Source of the DNA: G963717155 sp963717155
GTDB lineage: Bacteria; Actinomycetota; Thermoleophilia; Gaiellales; JALYLC01
DNA length: 64,000 nucleotides
Reading direction: 5' to 3'
Assembly (NCBI GenBank): GCA_963717155.1
Contig: OY970326.1
Location: forward strand, 1,240,001-1,304,000
A program made the position numbers and the translations under genes. Each line of letters starts with the position of its first letter. Position 1 is the first letter of the stretch. Below are positions 34,413 to 45,162 of the stretch, piece after piece. The notes beneath the pieces are model-generated. The model was not told the origin of the DNA. It ran no database searches and saw nothing but the letters and a program-made list of their open reading frames with translations.

Positions 34413-34949
34413 GTGCCTCAAGATCTCGACTGGCTCGATGGACGCCTCGGCGAGGCCTGGGCTGGGGACGTGCCCAACGGCAGCCACATCAACCTCGCGA
34501 TCGGTCGCCGCGGCTCGCCGACGGCCGCCGCGATCATCGGCCAGGCCGGCAACACGGCGCCCGGCCACCTGCCGGTGTACGTGTGCGTCGGAGGCGCCGG
34601 CAACCTCGTGCGGCCCGTCACCGTCTTCCGCAACAAGGTCACGATCGACGATCTCGACAGCACGTTCGCGCTCATCACGTGGGGCGCCGCCCAGCTCGGC
34701 GTGGGGCAGGGCGTGCTCGACGCGGTCGCCGACGGGCTGCTGGCGGCAGAGCAGATCGACGAGATCGTGTTGCTCGCGGTCGTCTGGGTCGATCCGGCCG
34801 CGCACGACGAGACGGCGGTCCGGCTCGCCAACCGCGAGGCCATGCGGGCCTCGATCGCCGATGCCGTCGCCGTGTCGCACGCGGACGATCTTGCGTACAT
34901 GCAGCGGATCCGCGAGACGGGAAGGAACGCGTTCTACACCGGTGACTGA
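34413..34949 (+). CDS. formaldehyde-activating-enzyme (Fae) homologue
   Basis: A 178-residue protein resembling Fae, which condenses formaldehyde with tetrahydromethanopterin. The core GEAWAGD..NGSHINLAIGRRGSP aligns with the Fae active-site region, and His25 matches its catalytic histidine. VTVFRNKVTIDDLDSTFALITWGAAQLGVGQGV matches the central part. GGAG precedes the GTG at 34413. No methanopterin-pathway genes (mtdB, mch, fhc) are in the window, so it may act on another aldehyde or cofactor, as proposed for Fae-like paralogues. It overlaps the enolase-type gene by eight bases. Confidence 0.82.
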   Translation: MPQDLDWLDGRLGEAWAGDVPNGSHINLAIGRRGSPTAAAIIGQAGNTAPGHLPVYVCVGGAGNLVRPVTVFRNKVTIDDLDSTFALITWGAAQLGVGQGVLDAVADGLLAAEQIDEIVLLAVVWVDPAAHDETAVRLANREAMRASIADAVAVSHADDLAYMQRIRETGRNAFYTGD

Positions 34950-36057
34950 CCTTCGCATCGCCGCGATCGAGACGCGTCGTTACGCGATCGATCTCGATCC
35001 GCCGTTCTGCCCATCGTGGGATCCCGAGCCGCGGCGCAGGCTGAATGCGACGCTGGTGGTCGTGCGCTCCGAGGAGGGCCTCGAGGGCTACGCGAGCGGC
35101 GACCACCTGCCGGACCGGGCAGAGCTCGAGCGCCACCTGAAGGGCGTCGATGCCCGCCGCGTGGAGGTCGTGCGCGAGGTCTGCGAGACGGTCGACTTTC
35201 ACGGCGGTCGCACCTGGACCGTCGAGGTCGCCGTCTGGGATCTGGTCGGGCGGGCGCTCGGTCAGCCCGTCCACCTGCTGCTCGGCGGGCGCAACGAGCG
35301 GATCCACGCGTACGCCTCGAGCGGCGAGCTGGTCAACCCTGAGGAGCGCGCCCGCCGGTGCGTCGCGCTCCGGGACGCCGGGGTACGGGCCTGCAAGATC
35401 CGCTTCCACCACACCGACTGGCGCCGCGATGTCGACGTCGTCGCGGCCGTGCGCGATGCCGTCGGCCCCGACTTCGAGCTGATGGTCGACGCCAACCAGG
35501 GCTGGCGGATGCCGGGCGATCTGCAACCGCGCTGGGATGTCGCCACGGCCGTCCAGTGCGCGCGGGCGCTCGAGCCGCTCGGGGTGTACTGGCTGGAGGA
35601 GCCGCTTCCGACGACCGACGTCGACGGCTACCGGGCCCTTCGCACACGCACCGACCTCCGGATCGCGGCAGGCGAGATGGTGCGCCAGGCGTCCGAGGCT
35701 CGCGATCTGGTGCTCGCAGGGGTCGACGTCGTACAGCCCGATGTCGTGCTGGCAGGCGGCTTCGGCGGGTGCCGGCGCATCGCGGCGCACGCCGAGCTGC
35801 ACGGCCGTGCGTGGTCGCCGCACACCTGGTCGAACGGCTACGGCTTCCTGATCAACCTGCACGGTGCGCTCGGTGTCTCGTCGCTGCCGTTCGTCGAGGT
35901 GCCGTACGACCCACCGACGTGGTCGACCGCGCGTCGCGACTTCCTGCTCCCGGCCACGATCGAGATCGGTGCGGACGGCACGATCGCGCCGCCCGCCGGG
36001 CCGGGCCTGGGCGTCATCCCCGATCTCGACGCGCTCGAGGCTCACCGTGTCGACTGA
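34942..36057 (+). CDS. enolase-superfamily (mandelate racemase-like) enzyme
   Basis: A 371-residue protein of the mandelate-racemase subgroup. Metal ligands are Asp183 (VDANQGW), Glu219 or Glu220 (WLEEPLP) and Glu245 (AAGEM). The second-barrel acid/base His294 lies in SPHTWSNG. The first-lysine motif is K152-I-R154 instead of KxK, as in several sugar-acid dehydratases. An acid-sugar or hydroxy-acid dehydration is expected. It lies between the Fae homologue and the second dehydrogenase and overlaps both, so it belongs to the same pathway. Confidence 0.85.
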   Translation: MTDLRIAAIETRRYAIDLDPPFCPSWDPEPRRRLNATLVVVRSEEGLEGYASGDHLPDRAELERHLKGVDARRVEVVREVCETVDFHGGRTWTVEVAVWDLVGRALGQPVHLLLGGRNERIHAYASSGELVNPEERARRCVALRDAGVRACKIRFHHTDWRRDVDVVAAVRDAVGPDFELMVDANQGWRMPGDLQPRWDVATAVQCARALEPLGVYWLEEPLPTTDVDGYRALRTRTDLRIAAGEMVRQASEARDLVLAGVDVVQPDVVLAGGFGGCRRIAAHAELHGRAWSPHTWSNGYGFLINLHGALGVSSLPFVEVPYDPPTWSTARRDFLLPATIEIGADGTIAPPAGPGLGVIPDLDALEAHRVD

Positions 36058-37205
36058 CTCGATCGCGGTGCGCGCAGCCGTGCTCCGCCAGCCGGGGCGC
36101 CCCGTCGAGATCGAGACGATCCGGCTCGACCCACCCCGCGCCGGAGAGGTCCAGGTGCGGGTCGCCGCGGCGGGCGTCTGCCACTCCGACGTCCACCTCG
36201 CGGACGGCGTGCTGGGCGCTGGCAGGTGGCCGATGGTGCTCGGGCACGAGGGCGCGGGCCTGGTGGAGGCCGTCGCCCCCGGCGTCACCCACGTCGCGCC
36301 GGGCGATCGCGTCGCGTTCTGCTTCGTGCCGTCGTGCGGCCGCTGCCCGCAGTGCCGCGCTGGACGGACGACCCTGTGCGAGATCGTGGCCATGAACATG
36401 GCGCGCGGCACGCTCATGGACGGCACCTCGCGCCTGCACGACCCTGCCGGCGACACGCTGCAGCACGGGCTGATGGTCGCGTGCTTCGCCGAGCGCTGCG
36501 TGATCGACGCGGCATCCGCTGTGCCGATTCCCGACGGATTGCCCATGTGGCAGGCGGCGCTCCTCGGCTGCGCGGTCGTGACCGGGGTCGGGGCGGTGCG
36601 CAACGTCGCCCGGGTCCGGATCGGCGAGACCGCCTGCGTCATCGGGTGCGGTGGCGTGGGCCTGCAGGTCATCGCCGGACTCGTGCTGTCCGGCGCCTCG
36701 CAGATCATCGCCGTCGATCGAGACGCCTCGAAGCTCGAGCTCGCACGCGCCCGTGGCGCGACCGATGCGGCTGCTCTCGGGCCCAGACGCGGCGCGCGAG
36801 ATACGGCGGCGGACGGGAGGCGGGGGCGTCGACCACGCGTTCGAGGTCGTCGGGATGGGGGAGACGATCCGGATCGCGTGGGACGCGCTGCGTCCCGGCG
36901 GCTCGGCGGTCGTCGTCGGCCTGGCGCCGCGCGGTGTCGAGGTCAGCGTGCCCGCGATCGAGTTCCTCTCCGACAAGAGCCTGCGCGGCTGCTTCTACGG
37001 CTCGGGCCACGTGGCCGCCGAGCTGCCGGGGTTGGCCGAGCTCGCGCTCGCGGGTCGCATCGACCTGGCCGGCGCCGTCTCGCGATTGGCGCCGCTCGGC
37101 GAGGTGCAGGAAGCTCTCGACCGGCTGCGCCGGGGCGAGGGCGTGCGCACCGTGCTGGTTCTGGACGAGAACCTCGCAGGGGTGCAGGTGAGCGAGGCCG
37201 CGTGA
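36047..37205 (+). CDS. second zinc alcohol dehydrogenase, class III-like (apparent frameshift)
   Basis: A paralogue of the dehydrogenase at 33277. The first frame (GTG 36047) gives GVCHSDVHL, GHEGAG, CGRCPQCRAGRTTLC and the NAD motif GCGGVGL, up to ARGATDAAALG. At the CCC run 36782-36784 the reading must shift by +1 to continue PDAAREIRRRTGGGGVDHAFEVVG and on to the stop at 37203-37205. The length is 3n+1, and removing one C restores a protein of about 385 residues. All zinc ligands precede the shift, but the cofactor domain is split. Either a base-call error or a recent knockout. Confidence 0.8.
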
Positions 37206-37218
37206 TGCGGCGTCCGTA

Positions 37219-37247
37219 ACGTTCCCGGAACGTGCGCGGGGTAGATT
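37219..37247 (+). promoter_or_regulatory. palindrome and -10 element before the membrane protein
   Basis: ACGTTCC-C-GGAACGT (37219-37233) is a 7-1-7 palindrome lying just upstream of TAGATT (37242-37247). It is placed as an operator within the promoter of the gene at 37266. Confidence 0.4.
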
Positions 37248-37265
37248 CTCGGGATCGTCGATCGC

Positions 37266-38426
37266 GTGGATCCCGCTCGGCACGTGGCGCTCATGCTCGG
37301 CGCTCTCATCGTGTTGCTGACGGTTGCGGCGGTTCCGCTGTCGCTGCTCTCGGACGCCTCGTCGGGTGGACTGATCGTGGTCCCGTTCGCACTGCTCGGA
37401 TGGATCGTGGCACGGCGCCAGCCCGGCAATCCGATCGGGTGGATCCTGCTCGTGCTCTCCCTGGTCTTCCTCGTCGCTTCCAACGGCGGGCAGTACGCGG
37501 TGCTGGCCTACCACCAGCACTACGGCGGGCTGCCGTACCCCCGGGTCGGGGCCTTCCTGGCGGCGACGTGGATCTGGCTGATCATGTTGCTGCCCCTGCC
37601 GCTCACGCTCTTCCCCGATGGCCGTGTCTCCGGGCGCTGGCGCTGGGTGCTCGGCGCGTACCTCGTCGCCTGCGGGGTGTTCATCGCGAGCGTCACCTGG
37701 CAGGACGTGACCGGGATCGGTGCCCGGCACATTCGGATCGACTCGTCGGGAGAGCTCGCGTCGGTCGGAAGCTCACCGGGCGGTTGGGTCATCGGGCCGT
37801 TCGCGACCGCCTACATCGTCTTCTGCCTGGCCTCGGTCGCGCGACTGTTGGTCGATTACCGGAAATCGACGGGCGAGCGTCGCCAGCAGCTGAAGTGGCT
37901 CCTCAGCGGCGGTGCCATCAGCGTCGTCGGGCTCGTGCTCACGCTCGCGCTGAGCAACGCGAGCTCGCCGCTGCTGCGCGCGGTGGGCTCGCACAGCTTC
38001 TTCCTCCTCCTCGCGCTCCCGCTCGGACTCGCTGTGGGCATCCTCAAGTACCGGCTGTACGACATCGACCGGCTGATCAGCCGCACGCTCTCGTACGCGA
38101 TCCTGACCGGGCTCCTCGTCGCGATCTACCTCGCGGTCGTAACGCTCACGACACGCGCGCTTCCTCTCTCCTCACCGGTCGGCGTCGCCGCATCTACGCT
38201 GGCCGCCGCCGCCCTCTTCAACCCGCTCAGACGCCGAGTCCAGCACGTCGTCGACCGACGCTTCAACCGCGCGCGCTACGACGCCGAGGCGATCGTCCAG
38301 ACCTTCACGGCACATCTGCGCGACGCCATCGACATCGAGAACGTGCAGGCGCAACTGGTCGACGTGGTCGAGCGCACCGTCGCCCCGGGACACGCGTCGC
38401 TCTGGATCCGTCAAAGGCAGCCATGA
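37266..38426 (+). CDS. multi-span membrane protein resembling a sensor-kinase input module
   Basis: A 386-residue protein with about eight membrane helices in two blocks, then a cytoplasmic tail of about 70 residues. The tail motif FNPLRRRVQHVVDRRFNRARYDAE, followed by FTAHLRDAIDIENVQAQLVDVVERT and SLWIR, is found in actinobacterial sensor proteins just before a GAF or kinase domain. No HisKA or HATPase domain follows: the stop at 38424-38426 comes directly after SLWIR. It may be a free-standing sensor or a truncated kinase. The GTG at 37266 lacks a ribosome-binding site. Confidence 0.65.
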   Translation: MDPARHVALMLGALIVLLTVAAVPLSLLSDASSGGLIVVPFALLGWIVARRQPGNPIGWILLVLSLVFLVASNGGQYAVLAYHQHYGGLPYPRVGAFLAATWIWLIMLLPLPLTLFPDGRVSGRWRWVLGAYLVACGVFIASVTWQDVTGIGARHIRIDSSGELASVGSSPGGWVIGPFATAYIVFCLASVARLLVDYRKSTGERRQQLKWLLSGGAISVVGLVLTLALSNASSPLLRAVGSHSFFLLLALPLGLAVGILKYRLYDIDRLISRTLSYAILTGLLVAIYLAVVTLTTRALPLSSPVGVAASTLAAAALFNPLRRRVQHVVDRRFNRARYDAEAIVQTFTAHLRDAIDIENVQAQLVDVVERTVAPGHASLWIRQRQP

Positions 38427-38445
38427 TCCGCTGAACGGGTCGGTC

Positions 38446-39729
38446 CTACTCGGACTCGATGCCGCACACGACCAGTCCGAGCGCGTCGACTCCGGCGAGC
38501 TCGAGGCGCTCGCGGGCGCGTCGGATCTCACGCTGCTCGGTGGTTCCGCTCTGCGCCACGACGAGCAGCTGCATTCCCGGCAGCTGGGCCAGGAGCACCG
38601 TCTCGCTCGCCGGAAGCAACGCGGGGGCGTCGATCACGACGACGTGGTAGTCCTCTTGCAGATCCGACAGCAGATCCTCGATGGCGGGACTCACGAGGCT
38701 CGCCGAGCGCGCGACCGTCGGCGAGCCGTCGGCCAGGAGGTCGAGCGAGCCGGTTCCGTCTGAATCCTCGAAGCCGAGCGGGACGCGCGTCACGACGTCC
38801 CGTGGGTGCGTGTCGTCGGCGAACAGCTCCGCGATACCCGTGGCGTCCTCGACCCCCAGGTGCCGTTGTAGCTCCGAGTCGCGCAGATCCACCGAGACTG
38901 CGATCACGCGATATCCAGTTGCGGCAAGGGTTCGAGCGAGATTCGCGGCGATCGCGCTCTTGCCGTCGTTCTTCACTGCGGAAGTGACGATCAGGGCGTG
39001 AGGGAGATCGCCTCCCGAGCGGAGGAACAGGTTGGCGCGGAGCATGCGGTATCCCTCGACGATCTCAGGTGGGACCCGACCGTTCATGCCGACGTTTCGC
39101 ATCGCGGCGACGACCGGGAGACCCCACAGCTCCTCGAGCTCCGCCGGCATGCGTGGACGGCGGTCGCGCCTGTCACGGACCAGCAGCACGGCCGCCGCGG
39201 CAAGCAGGCCTACGAGGAGCCCGACCGCCGCGTTCAGCCATGGACGGGGGGATATGCGCGAGCTCGGCGGGCGCGCCGGAACGACGATGGCGACACGGCC
39301 GTTCGCCGTCTTCACGATGTCGCGCCCGACGACCGCGAGCGCCCCCGCCACGGCGTTCGCGCGTCTGGCGGCCGCCGTGCTCGTCGACGCGGTTGCCGAG
39401 ACGGCGACGAGCTCGCCCTCCTGCACGCGCGCGTGCACCGACGTGCGGAGCTCGTCCGTCGGGATGCCGCTCGTCGCCGTCGCGCGCGTCAGGACCTGCG
39501 TCGTGCGCGCGAGGCGTGAAAGCGTCGAGGCGAGCGCCGGGGTCGGCCGCGGGACGGCGAGCAGTGTCGCTGTCGCCCGGTAGCGCGACGGCTGGGCCAG
39601 CGCGACGGCGACGGCCACGGCCACGCACACGACGACGATGCCGAGCGCGAGCCGCCACTGATCGCGCAGCACTCCGGCTTGGCCTCGGCGGTAGTGCTCT
39701 TCGGCGTTCCGGGAGCGCAATGGGTGCAC
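38446..39729 (-). CDS. Wzz/Wzc-like polysaccharide co-polymerase with ParA-type ATPase domain
   Basis: A 427-residue protein with two membrane spans (about residues 25-45 and 165-185) flanking a short Wzz-type external domain. It is followed by a CpsD/BY-kinase-like nucleotide-binding domain: Walker A TSAVKNDGKS, a second acidic motif VDLRDSELQRHLG and Walker B VVVIDAP. Such proteins set capsule or exopolysaccharide chain length. The tyrosine-rich tail that bacterial tyrosine kinases phosphorylate is absent; the protein ends at VVCGIESE. The GTG at 39729 is seven bases from TATAAG, so it is probably leaderless. Confidence 0.82.
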   Translation of the reverse strand: MHPLRSRNAEEHYRRGQAGVLRDQWRLALGIVVVCVAVAVAVALAQPSRYRATATLLAVPRPTPALASTLSRLARTTQVLTRATATSGIPTDELRTSVHARVQEGELVAVSATASTSTAAARRANAVAGALAVVGRDIVKTANGRVAIVVPARPPSSRISPRPWLNAAVGLLVGLLAAAAVLLVRDRRDRRPRMPAELEELWGLPVVAAMRNVGMNGRVPPEIVEGYRMLRANLFLRSGGDLPHALIVTSAVKNDGKSAIAANLARTLAATGYRVIAVSVDLRDSELQRHLGVEDATGIAELFADDTHPRDVVTRVPLGFEDSDGTGSLDLLADGSPTVARSASLVSPAIEDLLSDLQEDYHVVVIDAPALLPASETVLLAQLPGMQLLVVAQSGTTEQREIRRARERLELAGVDALGLVVCGIESE

Positions 39730-39736
39730 GATGTCA

Positions 39737-39742
39737 CTTATA
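39737..39742 (-). promoter_or_regulatory. -10 element, probable leaderless start
   Basis: TATAAG on the minus strand ends seven bases before the GTG at 39729. TTTCAG lies 16 bases farther upstream as a possible -35. Confidence 0.5.
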
Positions 39743-39838
39743 CGGATTCCGAGTCGCCCTGAAACCTCGAGAAGGGGCCCGTGTGATCTAGCTTCCTTTA
39801 TGTGTTTACTGTGACATGGGCGATGGTAAGAAGCATCC

Positions 39839-41063
39839 GTGGCTCACGGGACAGTGCGCATTCAGGTCGGGTTGGCGTCGATGCTCGTGCTCGGCGCGTT
39901 GGCCGGGTCGGCATACGCGAAGGGGCTTGTCGGAACAGACGGCCCGCTGGGCAACCTGACGACGCCCGGAATCACGACCCCTGTGGCGACGGTGCCCGCA
40001 GTGACGGTGCCCGCGGTGACCGTGCCTGCAGTCACGGTGCCGACCGTCACCGTTCCCGCCGTCACCGTGCCGGCCGTCACGACGCCGGTCGCGACGACCC
40101 CGGCGGTCACGACCCCGGCGGTCACGACGCCGAAGGTTTCCACGCCACCGGTCACGACGCCGGCAGTTACGACCCCGAGCGTCGCGACGCCGAAGGTGGC
40201 CGTCCCGCCGGTCACGGTGACAGCGCCCGTGAAGCTGCCGACTCAGCCGGTATCCTCCGCAGTGACGTCCGCGACGAAGGTCGTCGCCAAGGTTGCGTCG
40301 CCTGCGCTCTCGACCGTCGCGTCGACGGCTGCGAAGACGACCAGCGCGACGCCCACGGTCGTGACACGAGCACGGCGGGCGGCGATCAGGCGCCAGCGCC
40401 GGCTCCGTGCCGCAGCGGCTCGGAGACGGCGAGCGGCGGTCAGGACGTCGACGAGTGGATCGGTCGCCACGACGCCGTCGGCCACGACGCCGCAGATCAC
40501 CACTCCGAACGCCGCGACCTCCGCGGCCGACGTGACCACTGCCGCGGCTACGCCGCTCAGCCTCGATCAGCCTCCGTTCCGTGAGCTGCCCCGCGTCTCC
40601 TCGACGGGCCTCAGCGGCTTCGCTGCCGGAGTGGGCGGCACGTCGGGCGGTGCCGGCACGTTGAGGTTCGTGCCGTGGCCCGACGAGCTGATCATGACCA
40701 GCGGGTTGTTCTCGCGATTCCTGCAGTTCGGAACGCCGATCGAGGTGCAGTCACTCGGAGCGTCCGCTCGCCTCCGACGGGACGGTATCTGCGACGGCTT
40801 CCTCGGCGAGTCCCGCGGGAGCGGCCGGAGGCCGCGCGACCTCGAGCGAGCCGACCGGTGCCGATCCCGGATGGGGGTTCGGAAGTCCGATCGGACGCTT
40901 CGCCCTGAAGGGCTCGGGCATCCTGATCGCGGGCTCGGATGACGGAACCGCGAGCATCCGCCTTGTCGTACCGGGCGCGCTCGTCGCGCTTGCCGCGCTC
41001 ATCGGCGCTGCGGCCGTCCTCGCGCAGCGGCGCGTCGAGCGACGCCGCCGCACCGTCGTGTAA
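39839..41063 (+). CDS. repeat-rich surface protein with C-terminal anchor (apparent frameshift)
   Basis: A secreted protein of about 407 residues once one base is removed (length 3n+1). It has a signal peptide (to about residue 28), then some 90 residues of [AT]VTVPAV/TTPAV repeats, an Arg-rich patch (RARRAAIRRQRR..), and a region with FREL, FVPWPDEL and RFLQFGTPIEV. Near 40765 the frame must move by +1 to reach GSGILIAGSDDGTASIR and a terminal hydrophobic helix with the basic tail RRVERRRRTVV. That tail looks like a membrane anchor without an LPxTG motif. Divergent from the Wzz-like gene, so an envelope role is likely; the function is unknown. Confidence 0.6.
39960..40240 (+). repeat. VTVPA / VTTPA codon repeat tract
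   Basis: About 280 bp of 15-bp imperfect repeats (GTGACSGTGCCSGCN type) encode PAVTV and PAVTT units. This gives a rigid Pro/Val/Thr stalk in the surface protein. Confidence 0.75.
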
Positions 41064-41078
41064 CCAGGCGAGGTGCGG

Positions 41079-41288
41079 TCAGCCGGTCGGGCCGAGCGGC
41101 GCCGTGACCTGGTGCTGGCGTAGCTGCGCGACGATCGGCGAGGGCTTGCTCACGAGTGCGGCCTTGTGTCCGCCGGCGCGTACGCAGCCGACCTGCGACA
41201 GACACATCTCCCCGTGGACCGCGCCCGTGCGGGCGAGGCCGATGAAGGCGGCGATCAGCACGCCGACGACGATTGCTCCTCGGATCAC
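41079..41288 (-). CDS. possible small membrane protein
   Basis: A frame of about 69 residues with one hydrophobic segment (AIVVGVLIAAFIGLA) and a cysteine pair in CLSQVGC. It begins at GTG 41288; an upstream TTG in the same frame lies inside the lon terminator and is unlikely. It is downstream of lon in the same orientation and converges with the repeat-rich protein. No family is recognised, and it may not be a gene. Confidence 0.35.
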   Translation of the reverse strand: MIRGAIVVGVLIAAFIGLARTGAVHGEMCLSQVGCVRAGGHKAALVSKPSPIVAQLRQHQVTAPLGPTG

Positions 41289-41342
41289 CCTGGGCGGGTT
41301 CGGCGTGGCGCGCCGGCCTCCTCCGAACCCGGAAAAACGCAA

Positions 41343-41377
41343 AGAGGGCGGTCGACCGGACCGGTCGACCGCCCTCT
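41343..41377 (-). terminator. intrinsic terminator after lon
   Basis: Perfect 17-bp arms are separated by one base (effective loop three to five bases). On the minus strand they are followed by TTTGCGTTTTT, a U-rich tail. It lies 12 bp after the lon stop and is the clearest rho-independent terminator in the window. Confidence 0.85.
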
Positions 41378-41388
41378 ACGCTCGTGCG

Positions 41389-43723
<2,335 letters not shown>

Positions 43724-43743
43724 TGAGTCTCCTCGTGTTGAGG

Positions 43744-43755
43744 GATCTAAAGATC
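43744..43755. promoter_or_regulatory. small palindrome upstream of lon
   Basis: GATCT-AA-AGATC lies 21-32 bp before the lon start codon, within an unusually AT-rich stretch (about 43740-43800). It may be an operator for a stress regulator, but it matches no HspR or LexA box I know. Confidence 0.3.
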
Positions 43756-43900
43756 TGAGTCGAAGAGTAGAAGATTTTCTGATAACTCGATTGGGAAAAC
43801 GTGTGTTTGGACACCCCTATTCCCGTCTCCGGCGTAGCTGGCATGCTTCCCGTCGGCGCCGCCGGTGATCGGCTCCGCCTACGACGGAGGGGCTCAGAGC

Positions 43901-44773
43901 GTGATCACGTACGGACAGGCGATCGTGCTCGGGCTGCTGCAGGGCTTCAGCGAGCTGTTTCCGATCTCGAGCCTCGGGCACAGCGTGATCCTTCCGACGC
44001 TGTTCGGGTGGGACATCCATCAGAACGACCCGTTCTTCCTGACATTCCTGGTCGCGACCCACCTCGCGACTGCGCTCGTCCTGCTCGGGTTCTTCTGGCA
44101 GGACTGGGTGCGCATCGTGCGCGGACTCGGGCGTTCGCTCGCGCGGCGCGAGATCGCGGCGGACGACGTCGATGCCAAGCTCGGCTGGCTGCTGATCGTC
44201 GGCACGATTCCCGCAGGTCTCCTCGGGCTGCTGCTGCAGGATGCCCTGCGGAAGGTGTTCGCGTCGCCGCAGTCCGCGGCGTTCTTCCTGATGTTGAACG
44301 GCTTCCTGCTCGCCGGCGCCGAGTGGTTGCGCCGTCGCGCTCCGACCATTCCCGAGGGCGAAGAGTCGGACTCCGACTCGCGCATCTCGGAGACGGTCGG
44401 CTTCAGAGCCGCGCTCGGCGTGGGCGCCGCGCAGGCGCTCGCGCTGGTCCCGGGCTTCTCGCGCTCGGGCGCGACGATGGCCGGCGGCTTGCTCGTCGGG
44501 CTCAACAACGAGGATGCGGCCCGTTTCGCGTTCCTGCTGGCGACGCCGATCATCGGCGCGGCCGCGGTCCTCAAGATGCCCGACCTGGTCGGCTCCTCGG
44601 GCAACGGCGTGCGCGGCCCCGCGCTCGTGGGCGCGCTCTGCTCGGCGGCCACCGCGTACCTCTCGGTGCGCTTCCTCGTCCGCTACTTCCAGACGAACAG
44701 CCTGAAGCCGTTCGCGATCTACTGCGTGGTCGCGGGTGCGGCGGCGAGCATCTGGTTGGCGTTTTTCGCGTAG
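43901..44773 (+). CDS. uppP: undecaprenyl-diphosphatase (UppP/BacA)
   Basis: A 290-residue membrane enzyme that recycles undecaprenyl pyrophosphate to the monophosphate carrier for peptidoglycan and other wall polymers. The active-site motifs are QGFSELFPISSLGHS (canonical QG.TE..P.SS.GH) near residue 13 and PGFSRSGATMAGGLLVGL near residue 185. About eight membrane segments are present. The GTG at 43901 has GGAGGGG upstream; an in-frame GTG at 43865 would add 12 residues. It gives intrinsic bacitracin tolerance in other bacteria. It is followed by the large repeat array. Confidence 0.92.
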   Translation: MITYGQAIVLGLLQGFSELFPISSLGHSVILPTLFGWDIHQNDPFFLTFLVATHLATALVLLGFFWQDWVRIVRGLGRSLARREIAADDVDAKLGWLLIVGTIPAGLLGLLLQDALRKVFASPQSAAFFLMLNGFLLAGAEWLRRRAPTIPEGEESDSDSRISETVGFRAALGVGAAQALALVPGFSRSGATMAGGLLVGLNNEDAARFAFLLATPIIGAAAVLKMPDLVGSSGNGVRGPALVGALCSAATAYLSVRFLVRYFQTNSLKPFAIYCVVAGAAASIWLAFFA

Positions 44774-44861
44774 GGGCCGAGACCGAGGCGCGGAACCCTT
44801 CGTGCGCGACCCTGGGAGTGGTTCTCGGAACCTATCGACGGTCCGGTAAGGCGCTGCGCAG

Positions 44862-45040
44862 ACGTCGTCGACCCATCGCAACCGTGATCGCGGTCAGGCC
44901 GCAACGGACATGGGCCACATGCCGGCCTCGGAAAAGACGCAGGTCGTGGGCGTGGTTCTCGGAACCTAGAAACGGCTGCGTACGGAGGCACGCAGACGTC
45001 GTCGACCCATCGCAACCGTGATCGCGGTTAGGCCGGAAAC
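44862..45040 (-). repeat. left block: two minus-strand repeat copies
   Basis: The cores at 44880-44900 and 45014-45034 are 134 bp apart. Each is preceded by GACGTCGTCGACCCATCGC, and the second is followed by GGAAACGAAATAG. These are reverse complements of the plus-strand flanks. The region between them is the terminal element rather than the full unit. Confidence 0.75.
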
Positions 45041-45162
45041 GAAATAGTCGACCAGGATCCACAGGTCGCGCTGGTGCGAAACGCCGAAGGTGGCGCGCTC
45101 GAAAAGCTTCGAACACGCGACCCGTGGATCTTTCGAACCCGCGCCATCTGTGATCTTCGAGG

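Noticed and set aside
36047..37205. Programmed frameshift in the second dehydrogenase
   Set aside because: No slippery heptamer or downstream pseudoknot is evident at CCC 36782-36784; a base error or simple mutation is more likely.
41289..41342. TTG at 41342 as start of the small membrane protein
   Set aside because: It lies directly against the lon terminator hairpin, so translation from there is unlikely.
43744..43755. Palindrome upstream of lon as a LexA box
   Set aside because: GATCT-AA-AGATC does not contain the CGAAC/GTTCG half-sites seen at the true SOS boxes.
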